DNA of 64,000 nt from Bradyrhizobium ottawaense (GTDB taxonomy: Bacteria; Pseudomonadota; Alphaproteobacteria; Rhizobiales; Xanthobacteraceae), in contig NZ_CP029425.2 of NCBI RefSeq assembly GCF_002278135.3, positions 6,300,001-6,364,000 of the forward strand, in the 5' to 3' direction. Below are positions 7,766 through 16,991 of the stretch, in pieces (the stretch's first letter is position 1; the number at the start of each line of letters is the position of its first letter). The translations under genes were made by a program, and so were the position numbers. The notes below the pieces were generated by a model, which saw only the letters and a list, made by a program, of their open reading frames with translations, was not told the origin of the DNA and made no database searches.

Positions 7766-9239
7766 GTCGTCCGTTAAGAAGCCGGATTGATCGAGGCTGG
7801 CCGGGCGAGCGTGCGCCATAGCTGGGCCAGGAACAGGCACAAGAGATATCTCAGCCAGGCGAGGATGCGGCGGAAGTTGTGTCCGACGGCTGAGAGGACG
7901 ACGTTGGCGGCATCGCCGGCGCGGCCTTTGAGGTAGCAGCGCCCGAGGTGGCCTTCCGCCTTCAGGTGTCCGATGATGGGCTCGATGGCGGAGCGGCGGC
8001 GCAGCTCGCGCTTGATGACACCGAAAACGCCGCGCTTCTGGCCGGAGATGAAGACGCGACGGGGATTTTGTGCGTCGTGGCCGCGGTATCCCTTGTCGAC
8101 ATAGGCCCGCTCGATCGGACAGCCGGTGAGTGTCTCGGTGCGGTCAATGACGTCCCGCAAGGTGTGACCGTCGTAGGGGTTGTCGGGCAGTGCGCTGGCG
8201 TGCAGCACGAACAGGCCACCGGGAGCCCGGCGGTTGTTGGTGACGATGGAGGCCTTCACGCCGAACTCGTAAGGCGCGCTGGCCTTGCCCTTGCCGATGC
8301 ACTCCACTTCCGGGGCATGGAAGGAATAGAGCTTCCAGCCGCGCTGGCGCTGCTGCTGCGAGCGGATCTGCGTGGCCCGGCCGAGCGGGAGGGCGAACGC
8401 CTGCTCCAGTGCTGGCTGGCCTTCGATCTTGCGGCGGATGTCGCGGATGATCCGGCCCAGCCGGCTACGCAGGATACGCAACTGCCGCTGATGCCGCCTG
8501 AACTGTTTGGCATGGGCGTAGCGGCCGGCCATCATCGCGGCGGCCTTGGCGATGCGAGCATAGGATTGCCGCAGCCTGACGCCGTGCCTGATCGCCAGGC
8601 GGTTGAGCCCCTTGATGGCCGCATGCAGCAGCTTGGCATCGGTCGGAAAGGTGATGGCCTTCGGCTGCACCGTGGTGTCGACCGTAACCCGCTTGAGGTC
8701 CTGGCTGCGTAATGCACCGGCCTCGTGCGCTACCCGCAAGCTCTCGGCCAGCAGCAACTCCAGCTTGTCGCCAAGCCGCTTGCGCCAATGGCTCAGGTCC
8801 GAGCGCTCGTGCGGGAACGTGTGCTGAAAGAACTCTTCCCCGGTGAAGAACTGGAAGTATGGGTCATGGACCCAGCGCTCGCACACCTCCTCATCGGACA
8901 GCCCGTAAATGTGCTTGAGCAACAGCAGACCGATCATGAAGCGCGTCTCGATCCCGGGCCTGCCGTTCTCGCTGTAGAGCGGCGCGATCTCGCCGTCGAT
9001 CCAGTCCCAATCGACCTTGCCGGCGAGCAGAACCAGCTCGTGCTTCATATTGATGATCTGGTCGAGCCGAGCCCGGAACAGATCGTTCGATCCCGTCGTC
9101 TTGTGCTTCTTCGGCCGCATCGTTCCCTCCGATGCAGACAAGGAATCATGCTTCCCGCTTCGAGGGAATCCACGAAAACCAAATCGCAAGGTTCTGACGC
9201 CCAAAGCATCAAAACCTTGCAATCTGGAAATGCCCCTTA
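7766..9239 (-). mobile_element. IS5-family insertion sequence (ends approximate)
   Basis: The element holds one transposase gene. A TTA on either side (7768-7770 and about 9237-9239) fits the short TNA target duplications of some IS5-family elements, but I could not find convincing terminal inverted repeats, so both ends are estimates; the right end could reach about 9265. Inside the right end, GCAAGGTT and AACCTTGC form an inverted repeat at about 9186-9220. It lies between the L,D-transpeptidase terminator and the extensin-like gene. Confidence 0.7.
7774..9120 (-). CDS. IS5-family transposase (DDE)
   Basis: 448 residues from ATG at 9120 (MRPKKHKTTGSNDLFRARL); the frame continues upstream but this is the family's usual start. 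DDE residues are visible: D in TVDTTVQPK, D in YVDKGYRGHD, and E in RRRSAIEPIIGHLKAE, which also matches the Y-R-E-K signature spacing (R-x3-E-x6-K). The N-terminal region resembles the transposase_5/DUF772 domain (RFMIGLLLLKHIYGLSDEEV). Apparently intact and full length, so the element may still be mobile. Confidence 0.95.
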   Translation of the reverse strand: MRPKKHKTTGSNDLFRARLDQIINMKHELVLLAGKVDWDWIDGEIAPLYSENGRPGIETRFMIGLLLLKHIYGLSDEEVCERWVHDPYFQFFTGEEFFQHTFPHERSDLSHWRKRLGDKLELLLAESLRVAHEAGALRSQDLKRVTVDTTVQPKAITFPTDAKLLHAAIKGLNRLAIRHGVRLRQSYARIAKAAAMMAGRYAHAKQFRRHQRQLRILRSRLGRIIRDIRRKIEGQPALEQAFALPLGRATQIRSQQQRQRGWKLYSFHAPEVECIGKGKASAPYEFGVKASIVTNNRRAPGGLFVLHASALPDNPYDGHTLRDVIDRTETLTGCPIERAYVDKGYRGHDAQNPRRVFISGQKRGVFGVIKRELRRRSAIEPIIGHLKAEGHLGRCYLKGRAGDAANVVLSAVGHNFRRILAWLRYLLCLFLAQLWRTLARPASINPAS

Positions 9240-9267
9240 GCCCAAATCGAGATTCCCGATCAGTGGC

Positions 9268-10347
9268 TTAGTCCTTCTTCACGGACGACTTCGCAGGCGC
9301 CGCGGACTTCTCCACCGCCTCGTCGTCAGCTCCTTCCTTTTCTTCAGGCTTGGCCTCGGGCTTGGCCTCGGGCTTGACCTCGGGCTTGGCCGCGACCTCG
9401 CGCGGTGGCGCCTCCTCGGGGCGTTCCGCCGGCAGCAGCGGGGCGACCTGCGGCAGGGGATCCCAGACGTTCCACTGGCAGATCCGGTAGTCGTTGCGCC
9501 GCTGCGCCAAATCCAGATGGATATGGTCCTCATGGTACCAGTCCGAGCCCGGGCCGAGCACGGTGGAAAACCGCGCGCAGACCGAGTGCAGCACGCGCTC
9601 GCGCACCTCGCGCGACATGGTGCGGTCGGTGAGGCCGATTGACTGCCCATTGGCCAGCTTGATGCCGCGGACGTCGAGGGCGTTGGCCTTGCCGTGCTCA
9701 GACAGCAGCGCGCCGACGACGCGGTTGCGTCCGCGGCACTCGAACGAATCGAAATTGTCGAGTTCGCCAATGGTCGAGCCGAGGCTGGTGGCCAGCGGCG
9801 CCATGTCCTTGCGCAGCCAATCGGCGATCGCCGACGCCATGGTGCAGCGAAGGATCGCCGCCGGCTTGACCGTCACCTTGCGCTTGTCCGGCAGGACGAC
9901 GGCTTCCAGCCGCACCAGATCCTCGCCGCCACAGGCGCCGGGGCCGCGGATATCCGGAATCGAGGGTGCGATCGCGATCTCCTCGGTCAGCGCGAGACGG
10001 CAGGCCGAGACCGGCTTCTGGGCCGGTACCGCAGCCTCGGCGGGCTTGTCGGCGCCGGGCTTGTCCGCCGAAGGCTTGCCGTCCGCCTCCGGCGGGGCCT
10101 CGTCCGATGCCTTGGGCGCCTCCTCGGGGCGCGGTCGCGGCAGCGGGATCCTGGCGGAATGAACCGCGGGGCGCGGCCGTGGTGCGGCGATACCGAAGAT
10201 ATCCAGCGGGGACGTATATTTTCGCGCCTCTGCCCTCTCGGCGAGCACGAGCGACAGCCCGAGCACAGCGGTAACCATTGCCGCGCCAGCGGACATATAG
10301 CCGCGACAAGACCATTTGCGGCGAAAGTCCGGCAGGCTAAAACTCAT
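9268..10347 (-). CDS. Extensin-like family protein, exported
   Basis: About 359 residues from ATG at 10347. An N-terminal membrane/signal segment (SAGAAMVTAVLGLSLVLAERAEA) is followed by a Pro/Lys/Ala-rich linker and the extensin-like C-terminal domain. That domain includes SEHGKANALDVRGI and GSDWYHEDHIHLDL, arrangements (H-x6-D and H-x-H) resembling M15-type zinc carboxypeptidases, so a peptidoglycan role is plausible. The tail has repeated EVKPEAKPEAKPE units. The stop codon lies about 30 bases from the IS5 element, and the natural C-terminus may have been lost. Divergent from the acyl-CoA ligase with 65 bases between. Confidence 0.8.
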   Translation of the reverse strand: MSFSLPDFRRKWSCRGYMSAGAAMVTAVLGLSLVLAERAEARKYTSPLDIFGIAAPRPRPAVHSARIPLPRPRPEEAPKASDEAPPEADGKPSADKPGADKPAEAAVPAQKPVSACRLALTEEIAIAPSIPDIRGPGACGGEDLVRLEAVVLPDKRKVTVKPAAILRCTMASAIADWLRKDMAPLATSLGSTIGELDNFDSFECRGRNRVVGALLSEHGKANALDVRGIKLANGQSIGLTDRTMSREVRERVLHSVCARFSTVLGPGSDWYHEDHIHLDLAQRRNDYRICQWNVWDPLPQVAPLLPAERPEEAPPREVAAKPEVKPEAKPEAKPEEKEGADDEAVEKSAAPAKSSVKKD

Positions 10348-10412
10348 GACAATTCTTTGGCCCAACGCTGAGAGCGACAACGCGCCCAGCGACTTCTCGG
10401 AGGAACGTCGGA

Positions 10413-12041
10413 ATGCTTGGTTTGATGCAAGATTGGCCCCTGCTCTGCCACCGGATCATCGAACACGCCGCCAAAATTCATGGCAAGCAGGAGGTGGTTA
10501 CTCGCTCGGTCGAGGGACCGATCCATCGCACCAATTACGCCGAGATCCACAAGCGCGCGCTCAAGGTCTCGCAGATGCTGGAGCGCGACGGCATCAAGCT
10601 CGGCGACCGTGTCGCAACGATCGCCTGGAACACCTGGCGCCATCTCGAGGTGTGGTACGGCATCATGGGGATCGGCGCCATCTGCCATACCGTCAATCCC
10701 CGCCTTTTCCCCGAGCAGATCGCCTGGATCATCAACCATGCGCAGGACCGCATCGTGATGACCGACATCACCTTCGTTCCGGTCCTGGAGAAGATCGCCG
10801 ACAAGCTGACGAGCGTGGAACGCTACGTCGTGCTCACCGACAAGGCGCACATGCCGCAGACGACGCTGAAGAATGTGGTCGCCTACGAGGACTGGATTGC
10901 GGAGGCCGACGGCAAATTCAAATGGAAGGACTTTGACGAGAACACGGCAGCGGCGATGTGTTACACGTCGGGCACGACCGGTGACCCGAAGGGTGTGCTG
11001 TATTCGCATCGCTCCAACGTGCTGCATGCGCTGATGGCCAACAATGTCGACGCGCTCGGCACCAGTGCGTCCGAGACGATGCTGCCGGTGGTTCCGCTGT
11101 TCCATGCCAATAGCTGGGGCATCGCCTTCTCCGCGCCCTCGCAGGGCACCAAGCTGGTCATGCCCGGCGCCAAGCTCGACGGCGCCTCGGTCTACGAGCT
11201 GCTCTCGACCGAGAAGGTGACGCACACCGCCGGCGTGCCCACCGTGTGGCTGATGCTGCTCCAGCACATGACCGCCAATAATCTCAAGCTGCCGGACCTG
11301 AAGATGGTGATCTGCGGCGGCTCGGCGATGCCGCGCTCGATGATCAAGGCCTTCCTCGACATGGGCTCGAACGTGCGTCACGCCTGGGGCATGACCGAGA
11401 TGAGCCCGATCGGCAGCGTCGCGGCGCTGAAGCCACCGTTCCAGAACGCCACGGGGGATGCGCGGCTCGACGTGCTGCAGATGCAGGGCTATGCGCCCTT
11501 CGCGGTCGAGATGAAGATCACCGACGATGCCGGCAAGGAGCTGCCCTGGGACGGCAAGACCTTCGGCCGCCTCAAGGTCTCCGGCCCTGCCGTCGCCAAG
11601 GCCTATTACCGTGTCGAGAGCAGCATCCTCGACGAGGACGGCTTCTTTGATACCGGCGACGTCTCGACCATCGACGAGGACGGCTACATGCGGATCACCG
11701 ACCGCTCCAAGGACGTGATCAAGTCCGGCGGCGAGTGGATCTCCTCGATCGACCTCGAAAACCTCGCGGTCGGTCATCCGGCCGTGGCGGAAGCTGCCGT
11801 GATCGGCGTGTTCCACCCCAAATGGGACGAGCGGCCGCTCCTGATCGTGCAGCTCAAGCAGGGTCAGCAGGCCACCCGCGAGGAGATCCTCAAATACATG
11901 GACGGCAAGATCGCCAAATGGTGGATGCCCGACGACGTCGCCTTCGTCGAAGGTATTCCGCACACCGCCACTGGCAAGATCCTGAAGACGGCGCTGCGCG
12001 ACCAGTTCAAGGATTATCGCTTCCCGAACGCGGCGGCGTAA
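10413..12041 (+). CDS. Fatty acid/acyl-CoA ligase (AMP-binding)
   Basis: 542 residues, ANL superfamily. It activates a carboxylic acid with ATP and CoA via an acyl-AMP. Motifs: the P-loop [20 protein letters not shown], the [13 protein letters not shown] hinge block, [17 protein letters not shown] and the C-terminal catalytic Lys in [10 protein letters not shown]. It resembles long- or medium-chain fatty acyl-CoA synthetases and the DmdB-like group; substrate length is not decidable. Cytoplasmic. A GGAGGAACG-type ribosome binding region precedes the ATG. Confidence 0.9.
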   Translation: MLGLMQDWPLLCHRIIEHAAKIHGKQEVVTRSVEGPIHRTNYAEIHKRALKVSQMLERDGIKLGDRVATIAWNTWRHLEVWYGIMGIGAICHTVNPRLFPEQIAWIINHAQDRIVMTDITFVPVLEKIADKLTSVERYVVLTDKAHMPQTTLKNVVAYEDWIAEADGKFKWKDFDENTAAAMCYTSGTTGDPKGVLYSHRSNVLHALMANNVDALGTSASETMLPVVPLFHANSWGIAFSAPSQGTKLVMPGAKLDGASVYELLSTEKVTHTAGVPTVWLMLLQHMTANNLKLPDLKMVICGGSAMPRSMIKAFLDMGSNVRHAWGMTEMSPIGSVAALKPPFQNATGDARLDVLQMQGYAPFAVEMKITDDAGKELPWDGKTFGRLKVSGPAVAKAYYRVESSILDEDGFFDTGDVSTIDEDGYMRITDRSKDVIKSGGEWISSIDLENLAVGHPAVAEAAVIGVFHPKWDERPLLIVQLKQGQQATREEILKYMDGKIAKWWMPDDVAFVEGIPHTATGKILKTALRDQFKDYRFPNAAA

Positions 12042-12051
12042 GCGCGCTCGG

Positions 12052-12237
12052 GGCCACCCTCCCCTGGAGGGTCCGGGACGAGCGGAGCTCGCCCGTGGGT
12101 CGGCTCACATGAAGCGAAGCGCAATGTGAGACGGGGTGGGGTGATCTCTCCACACGGTCACCGCCTCAAATGGAGACACTGTCACCCCACCCCGCTCGCG
12201 CTCCGCGCGATCGACCCTCCCCCTCCAGGGGAGGGTA
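12052..12237. repeat. Dispersed inverted repeat (ACCCTCCCCTGGAGGG type)
   Basis: The left arm begins CCACCCTCCCCTGGAGGG and the right arm ends CCCCTCCAGGGGAGGGT. Inner complementary parts (GAGCGGAGCTCGCC against the CGCTCGCGCTCCGCG region) make a long fold. A common rhizobial intergenic repeat type; no coding signal. It may terminate the acyl-CoA ligase mRNA. Confidence 0.65.
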
Positions 12238-12328
12238 AGTCCCTTGAATTTGCCCCCGCGCCGTGGTCTCAACGGCCCATCGTCGCGCCAGATCGGCCGG
12301 CATCGCCAACCCCGGCAGAGCTCACTCG

Positions 12329-13183
12329 ATGGCCCGCAGGTTTTCCGCTCCCTATCAGTCGGAGCCCGTGTCCAGCCTCGCGAGCTGGGCGCGCAATCTG
12401 GCCGTGTTCGCGGTGGTGGCGGTGGTGGTCTCGATCATCATCGTCCGCTTCGATTTCCTGGAGCCGAAGCCGGCGCTCGCGACCTTCTTCGGCGGGCTCG
12501 CGATATCGGGCCTGTCGATCCTGTTCGGGCTCGCCGGCTTTGCCGCGATCTGGCAGAACGGCTCGCGCGGCATGGCGCGCATCCTGCTCGCTTTGCTCAT
12601 CGACGGGGCGATCCTCGCCTATCCCGCCTATCTGGCCTTGCAATATCGCAAGCTGCCGGCGATCTACGACATCACCACCGACCCGATCGATCCGCCGCGT
12701 TTCGACGCGCTGGCGCGCCTGCGCACCGGCGAGGGCACCAACACCGCGGTGTATGCCGGGCTCTATTCGGCGGAGCAGCAGCGCCATTTCTACCCTGATA
12801 TCGAGCCCGTCGAGCTCGAGATTTCCGTCGACCGCGCCTATGCGATCGCGCTGCAACTCGTCAACAAGCGCAAATGGATCGTCATCGACGAGCGCGCACC
12901 GCAGCCGCCGCGCCGCATCGGCCGTATCGAGGCGGTGGCGCGCACGCCGATCATGGGTTTTCGCGAGGACATTTCGATAAGGTTCGTGCCGGACGGCGAT
13001 GATTCCCGCGTCGACATCCGCTCTGCCTCGCGCAATTTCGACAGCGATCTCGGCAGCAATGCCGCGCGCGTCAAGAAATTCATCGACGATCTCAACACCG
13101 CCGCCGATGCCGACGCGCTCAAGCCGGTGAAGAAGACGCCGGTGGCGCCGCCGAAGGCGCCGGCAAAGACGGTGAAGAAATAG
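12329..13183 (+). CDS. DUF1499 domain membrane protein
   Basis: 284 residues from ATG at 12329. Three membrane segments in the first 110 residues (NLAVFAVVAVVVSIIIVRF, LAISGLSILFGLAGFAAIW, ARILLALLIDGAILAYPAYL) are followed by a DUF1499 domain (ITTDPIDPPRFDALARL through VRFVPDGDDSRVDIRSASR), which ends before a Lys/Ala/Pro tail. DUF1499 proteins have no established reaction. An inner-membrane protein facing the periplasm is inferred. Confidence 0.85.
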   Translation: MARRFSAPYQSEPVSSLASWARNLAVFAVVAVVVSIIIVRFDFLEPKPALATFFGGLAISGLSILFGLAGFAAIWQNGSRGMARILLALLIDGAILAYPAYLALQYRKLPAIYDITTDPIDPPRFDALARLRTGEGTNTAVYAGLYSAEQQRHFYPDIEPVELEISVDRAYAIALQLVNKRKWIVIDERAPQPPRRIGRIEAVARTPIMGFREDISIRFVPDGDDSRVDIRSASRNFDSDLGSNAARVKKFIDDLNTAADADALKPVKKTPVAPPKAPAKTVKK

Positions 13184-13189
13184 CTGGCT

Positions 13190-13288
13190 GTCATCCGGGG
13201 CGTGCGAAGCACGAACCCGGAATCCATCGGGCGGCGGAGTTTGTCGATGAATGGATTCCGGGCTCTCGCTTCGCGAGCCCCGGAATGA
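13190..13288. repeat. Dispersed inverted repeat (CCCGGAATCCAT type)
   Basis: The left half (TCATCCGGGGCGTGCGAAGC, then ACCCGGAATCCAT) is mirrored by ATGGATTCCGGGCTCTCGC and GCGAGCCCCGGAATGAC. A near-perfect long hairpin between convergent genes, probably a bidirectional terminator; a frequent Bradyrhizobium repeat. Confidence 0.8.
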
Positions 13289-13297
13289 CGGCGAAGG

Positions 13298-14221
13298 CTA
13301 CGCGCCAGCCATCCGATACGTCCCGCCAATCACGGGATCGCCCTCGGTCGCGACCACGCCGCGGGCGACCAGATCTTCCAGGTGCGCCAGCACGGAATAG
13401 CCGGCGGCCGTCGTCAGCCTCGGATCGATGCCGATATAGATCGCGCGGACCATGGTCGGGATGTCGGTCTCGCCCTTGGCGAGGCGGTGCAGGATCGAGG
13501 CCTCGCGCGCCTTGCGATGACGGATCAGGAAGCGCACGAAGCGCTGGCCGTCGGGGATCTCGGGGCCATGGCCGGAGAAGTAGAGATCCTCCTCGCGTGC
13601 GGCGAGCCGGTCGAGCGAGTCCATGTAGTCGATCATCGAGCCGTCGGGCGGCGCCACGATCGAAGTCGACCAGCCCATCACGTGATCGCCGACGAAGTTG
13701 AACTTTCGCTCCGGCCAGGCGAATGCCAGATGATTGGCGGTGTGCCCCGGCGTCGCCACGGCCTCGAGCCGCCAGCCGTCGCCTTCGACGACATCGCCAT
13801 GGGCGACCTTGACGTCCGGTGCAAAATCGCGGTCGGCGCCGGATTCCGGATTGTGCTTCTCGCTCTCGAAACGCGGGCGCGAGGCGCGGTGCGGGCCCTC
13901 GGCATAAACCGGCGCGCCGGTCGCCTGCTTGATCCGCGCGGTGTTCGGTGAATGGTCGCGATGGGTGTGGGTGACGAAGATATGGCTCACCGTCTCGCCG
14001 CGCACGGCATCGAGCAGCGCAGCCGCATGGGCCGCATCCTCCGGACCGGGATCGATGATCGCGACATTGCCCTTGCCGACGATGTAGCTGACCGTGCCGG
14101 TGAAGGTGAACGGGCTCGGATTGTTGCAGAGCACGCGGCGCACGCCGGGTCGGACTTCCTCGACGATGCCGGCTTTGAGCGGAAAGTTGCGGTTGAACGG
14201 GACGTCGTCATTGTCGGACAT
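13298..14221 (-). CDS. MBL-fold metallo-hydrolase
   Basis: 307 residues, a metallo-beta-lactamase fold hydrolase. The dinuclear metal motif HTHRDH is visible (residues about 101-106), followed by TPGHTANH and the GDHVMGWST block supplying further ligands, and SGHGPEI near the C-terminus. Layout resembles the LACTB2/glyoxalase II-like group with a C-terminal winged-helix-like tail (RKAREASILHRLAKGE). Probable cytoplasmic hydrolase or endonuclease; substrate unknown. Confidence 0.87.
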   Translation of the reverse strand: MSDNDDVPFNRNFPLKAGIVEEVRPGVRRVLCNNPSPFTFTGTVSYIVGKGNVAIIDPGPEDAAHAAALLDAVRGETVSHIFVTHTHRDHSPNTARIKQATGAPVYAEGPHRASRPRFESEKHNPESGADRDFAPDVKVAHGDVVEGDGWRLEAVATPGHTANHLAFAWPERKFNFVGDHVMGWSTSIVAPPDGSMIDYMDSLDRLAAREEDLYFSGHGPEIPDGQRFVRFLIRHRKAREASILHRLAKGETDIPTMVRAIYIGIDPRLTTAAGYSVLAHLEDLVARGVVATEGDPVIGGTYRMAGA

Positions 14222-14244
14222 GGCTTGCTCATACTGCTGACTTC

Positions 14245-14355
14245 GTCATGCCCGGCCTTGTGCCGGGCATCCACGTTCCTCGCGCGGCCTAAGACGTCGA
14301 TGGCCGGGTCGTCTCGCGCGAAGACGCGCTTCGCGCTTTTGCCCGGCCATGACGT
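14245..14355. repeat. Dispersed inverted repeat (GTCATGCCCGGC type)
   Basis: CGTCATGCCCGGCCTTGTGC at the left is mirrored by GCCCGGCCATGACG at the right, with internal pairs (GAAGACGCGCTTCGCG). A similar shorter hairpin lies at about 23979-24006. Situated between two leftward genes. Confidence 0.65.
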
Positions 14356-14387
14356 CGAAGAGTTTCCTGCCGCGGAACCTTACGAGC

Positions 14388-15602
<1,215 letters not shown>

Positions 15603-15730
15603 GAAACGTCCTTTCGTCTGGTTCCGTCAGAAATTGCCCGACAAACTAAAGCGCCGCGGCAACAAGTGCAATTGCATCCTGGTTCGGTCATTCCGGATCG
15701 CGCAACGGCGCGAACCCAGCAACGGCGTCG

Positions 15731-16807
15731 TCAGCTCTCGAGCTGTTCGTTGGCGACGATCTCGATGCCGAAGCCCGACAGGCCCTTGTAGTCGTGCACC
15801 GAGGAGGTGAGATGCCGGATCGAGGTGACGCCGAGGTCGCGCAAGATCTGCGCGCCGACGCCGACCTCGCGCCACTGGCGGTTGCGGTCGGCCTCCGTCG
15901 CCGACTCGTCCGGCAGCGCCGCCACGGGGACACCGGCCGCGCCGTCGCGCAAGTAAACCAGCACCCCTCGGCCGGATTTCTTGAAATGCTCGAGCACGGC
16001 GGCCATGCGCTTGTGCCCGGTGAAGATGTCCTTGACGATGTTCGGCTTGTGAAAGCGCGTCAGCACGTTCTTGCCGTCGCCGACGCCGTTATAGACGAAA
16101 GCGACGTGGGCGATGGAATCGAACGGCGAACGGTAGGCATAGCCTTGCAAGGGTCCGATCGGGCTTTCGGTGACGAAGGTCGAGACCCGCTCGATCAGCT
16201 TCTCGCGCGCCTGACGGTAGGCGATCATGTCCGCGATGGTGACGTGCTTCAGCTTGTGCTTGGCCGCGAACTGCGCGACCTGCTCGCCCTTCATCACGCT
16301 GCCGTCGTCGTTCATCAATTCGCTGATGACGCCGACCGGCGGCAGGCCGGAGAGCTTGCAGAGATCGACGGCGGCCTCGGTATGGCCCGAGCGCAGCAGC
16401 ACGCCGCCATCCTTGGCGATCAGCGGGAAGATGTGGCCGGGCCGGGCGAAATCGTTGGCGCCGACATTGGGATTGGACAGCGCGCGGCAGCAGGAGGCGC
16501 GCTCCTCGGCGGAGATGCCGGTGCCGCCATCAGGCTTGTAGTCGATCGACACCGTGAAGGCGGTGGTGTGCGCGGAATCGTTGTGGGCCACCATCGGATC
16601 GAGCCGCAGGCGGCGCGCGTCCTCGGTCGTCACCGGCGCGCAGACGATGCCTGACGTATGGCGGATGATGAACGCCATCTTCTCGGCGGTGCAGAGCGAG
16701 GCGGCGACGATCAGATCGCCCTCACCCTCACGGTCCTCGTCGTCGGTGACGACCACGAGCTCACCCCGGGCAAAGGCCTGCAAGACTTCCTGAACGCTAT
16801 CGGGCAT
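15731..16807 (-). CDS. ribB: 3,4-dihydroxy-2-butanone 4-phosphate synthase with degenerate RibA half
   Basis: 358 residues. The N-terminal half (about 1-205) is a complete DHBP synthase: DDEDREGEGDLIVAA binds Mg2+ and substrate, and RPGHIFPL and GHTEAAVDL are conserved blocks. It makes the four-carbon precursor of riboflavin from ribulose 5-phosphate. The C-terminal half aligns with GTP cyclohydrolase II, but the zinc Cys cluster of the family is absent (region RFHKPNIVKDIFTGHKRM), so it should be inactive; this is the RibBX layout. No FMN riboswitch was recognised upstream. Confidence 0.9.
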   Translation of the reverse strand: MPDSVQEVLQAFARGELVVVTDDEDREGEGDLIVAASLCTAEKMAFIIRHTSGIVCAPVTTEDARRLRLDPMVAHNDSAHTTAFTVSIDYKPDGGTGISAEERASCCRALSNPNVGANDFARPGHIFPLIAKDGGVLLRSGHTEAAVDLCKLSGLPPVGVISELMNDDGSVMKGEQVAQFAAKHKLKHVTIADMIAYRQAREKLIERVSTFVTESPIGPLQGYAYRSPFDSIAHVAFVYNGVGDGKNVLTRFHKPNIVKDIFTGHKRMAAVLEHFKKSGRGVLVYLRDGAAGVPVAALPDESATEADRNRQWREVGVGAQILRDLGVTSIRHLTSSVHDYKGLSGFGIEIVANEQLES

Positions 16808-16991
16808 GTCCCAATCTCTATCGGTTATGCCGGGAGGCTTAGCCGGACTTGAGCCGGGGCGCTAGTGTCCTGGACGCAACCGCATATTCCGGGCAGCGGG
16901 CCATCGGAGGCCAGCCTTGCACCCCAGCCTTGCACCGAAGATACCAGGGATATAGGCGCAGACGGCCGGAGCGGAAGGCGGCCGAGCGCCG
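16808..16991. other. Intergenic, contains 13-bp tandem repeat
   Basis: Holds two adjacent copies of CCAGCCTTGCACC (16911-16923 and 16924-16936). I compared the minus strand with the FMN riboswitch core and found no match. Nothing else was seen. Confidence 0.5.

Noticed and set aside
16808..16991. FMN riboswitch upstream of ribB
   Set aside because: The minus strand lacks the conserved RFN core (for example the GGGGTGAAATTCCC region).
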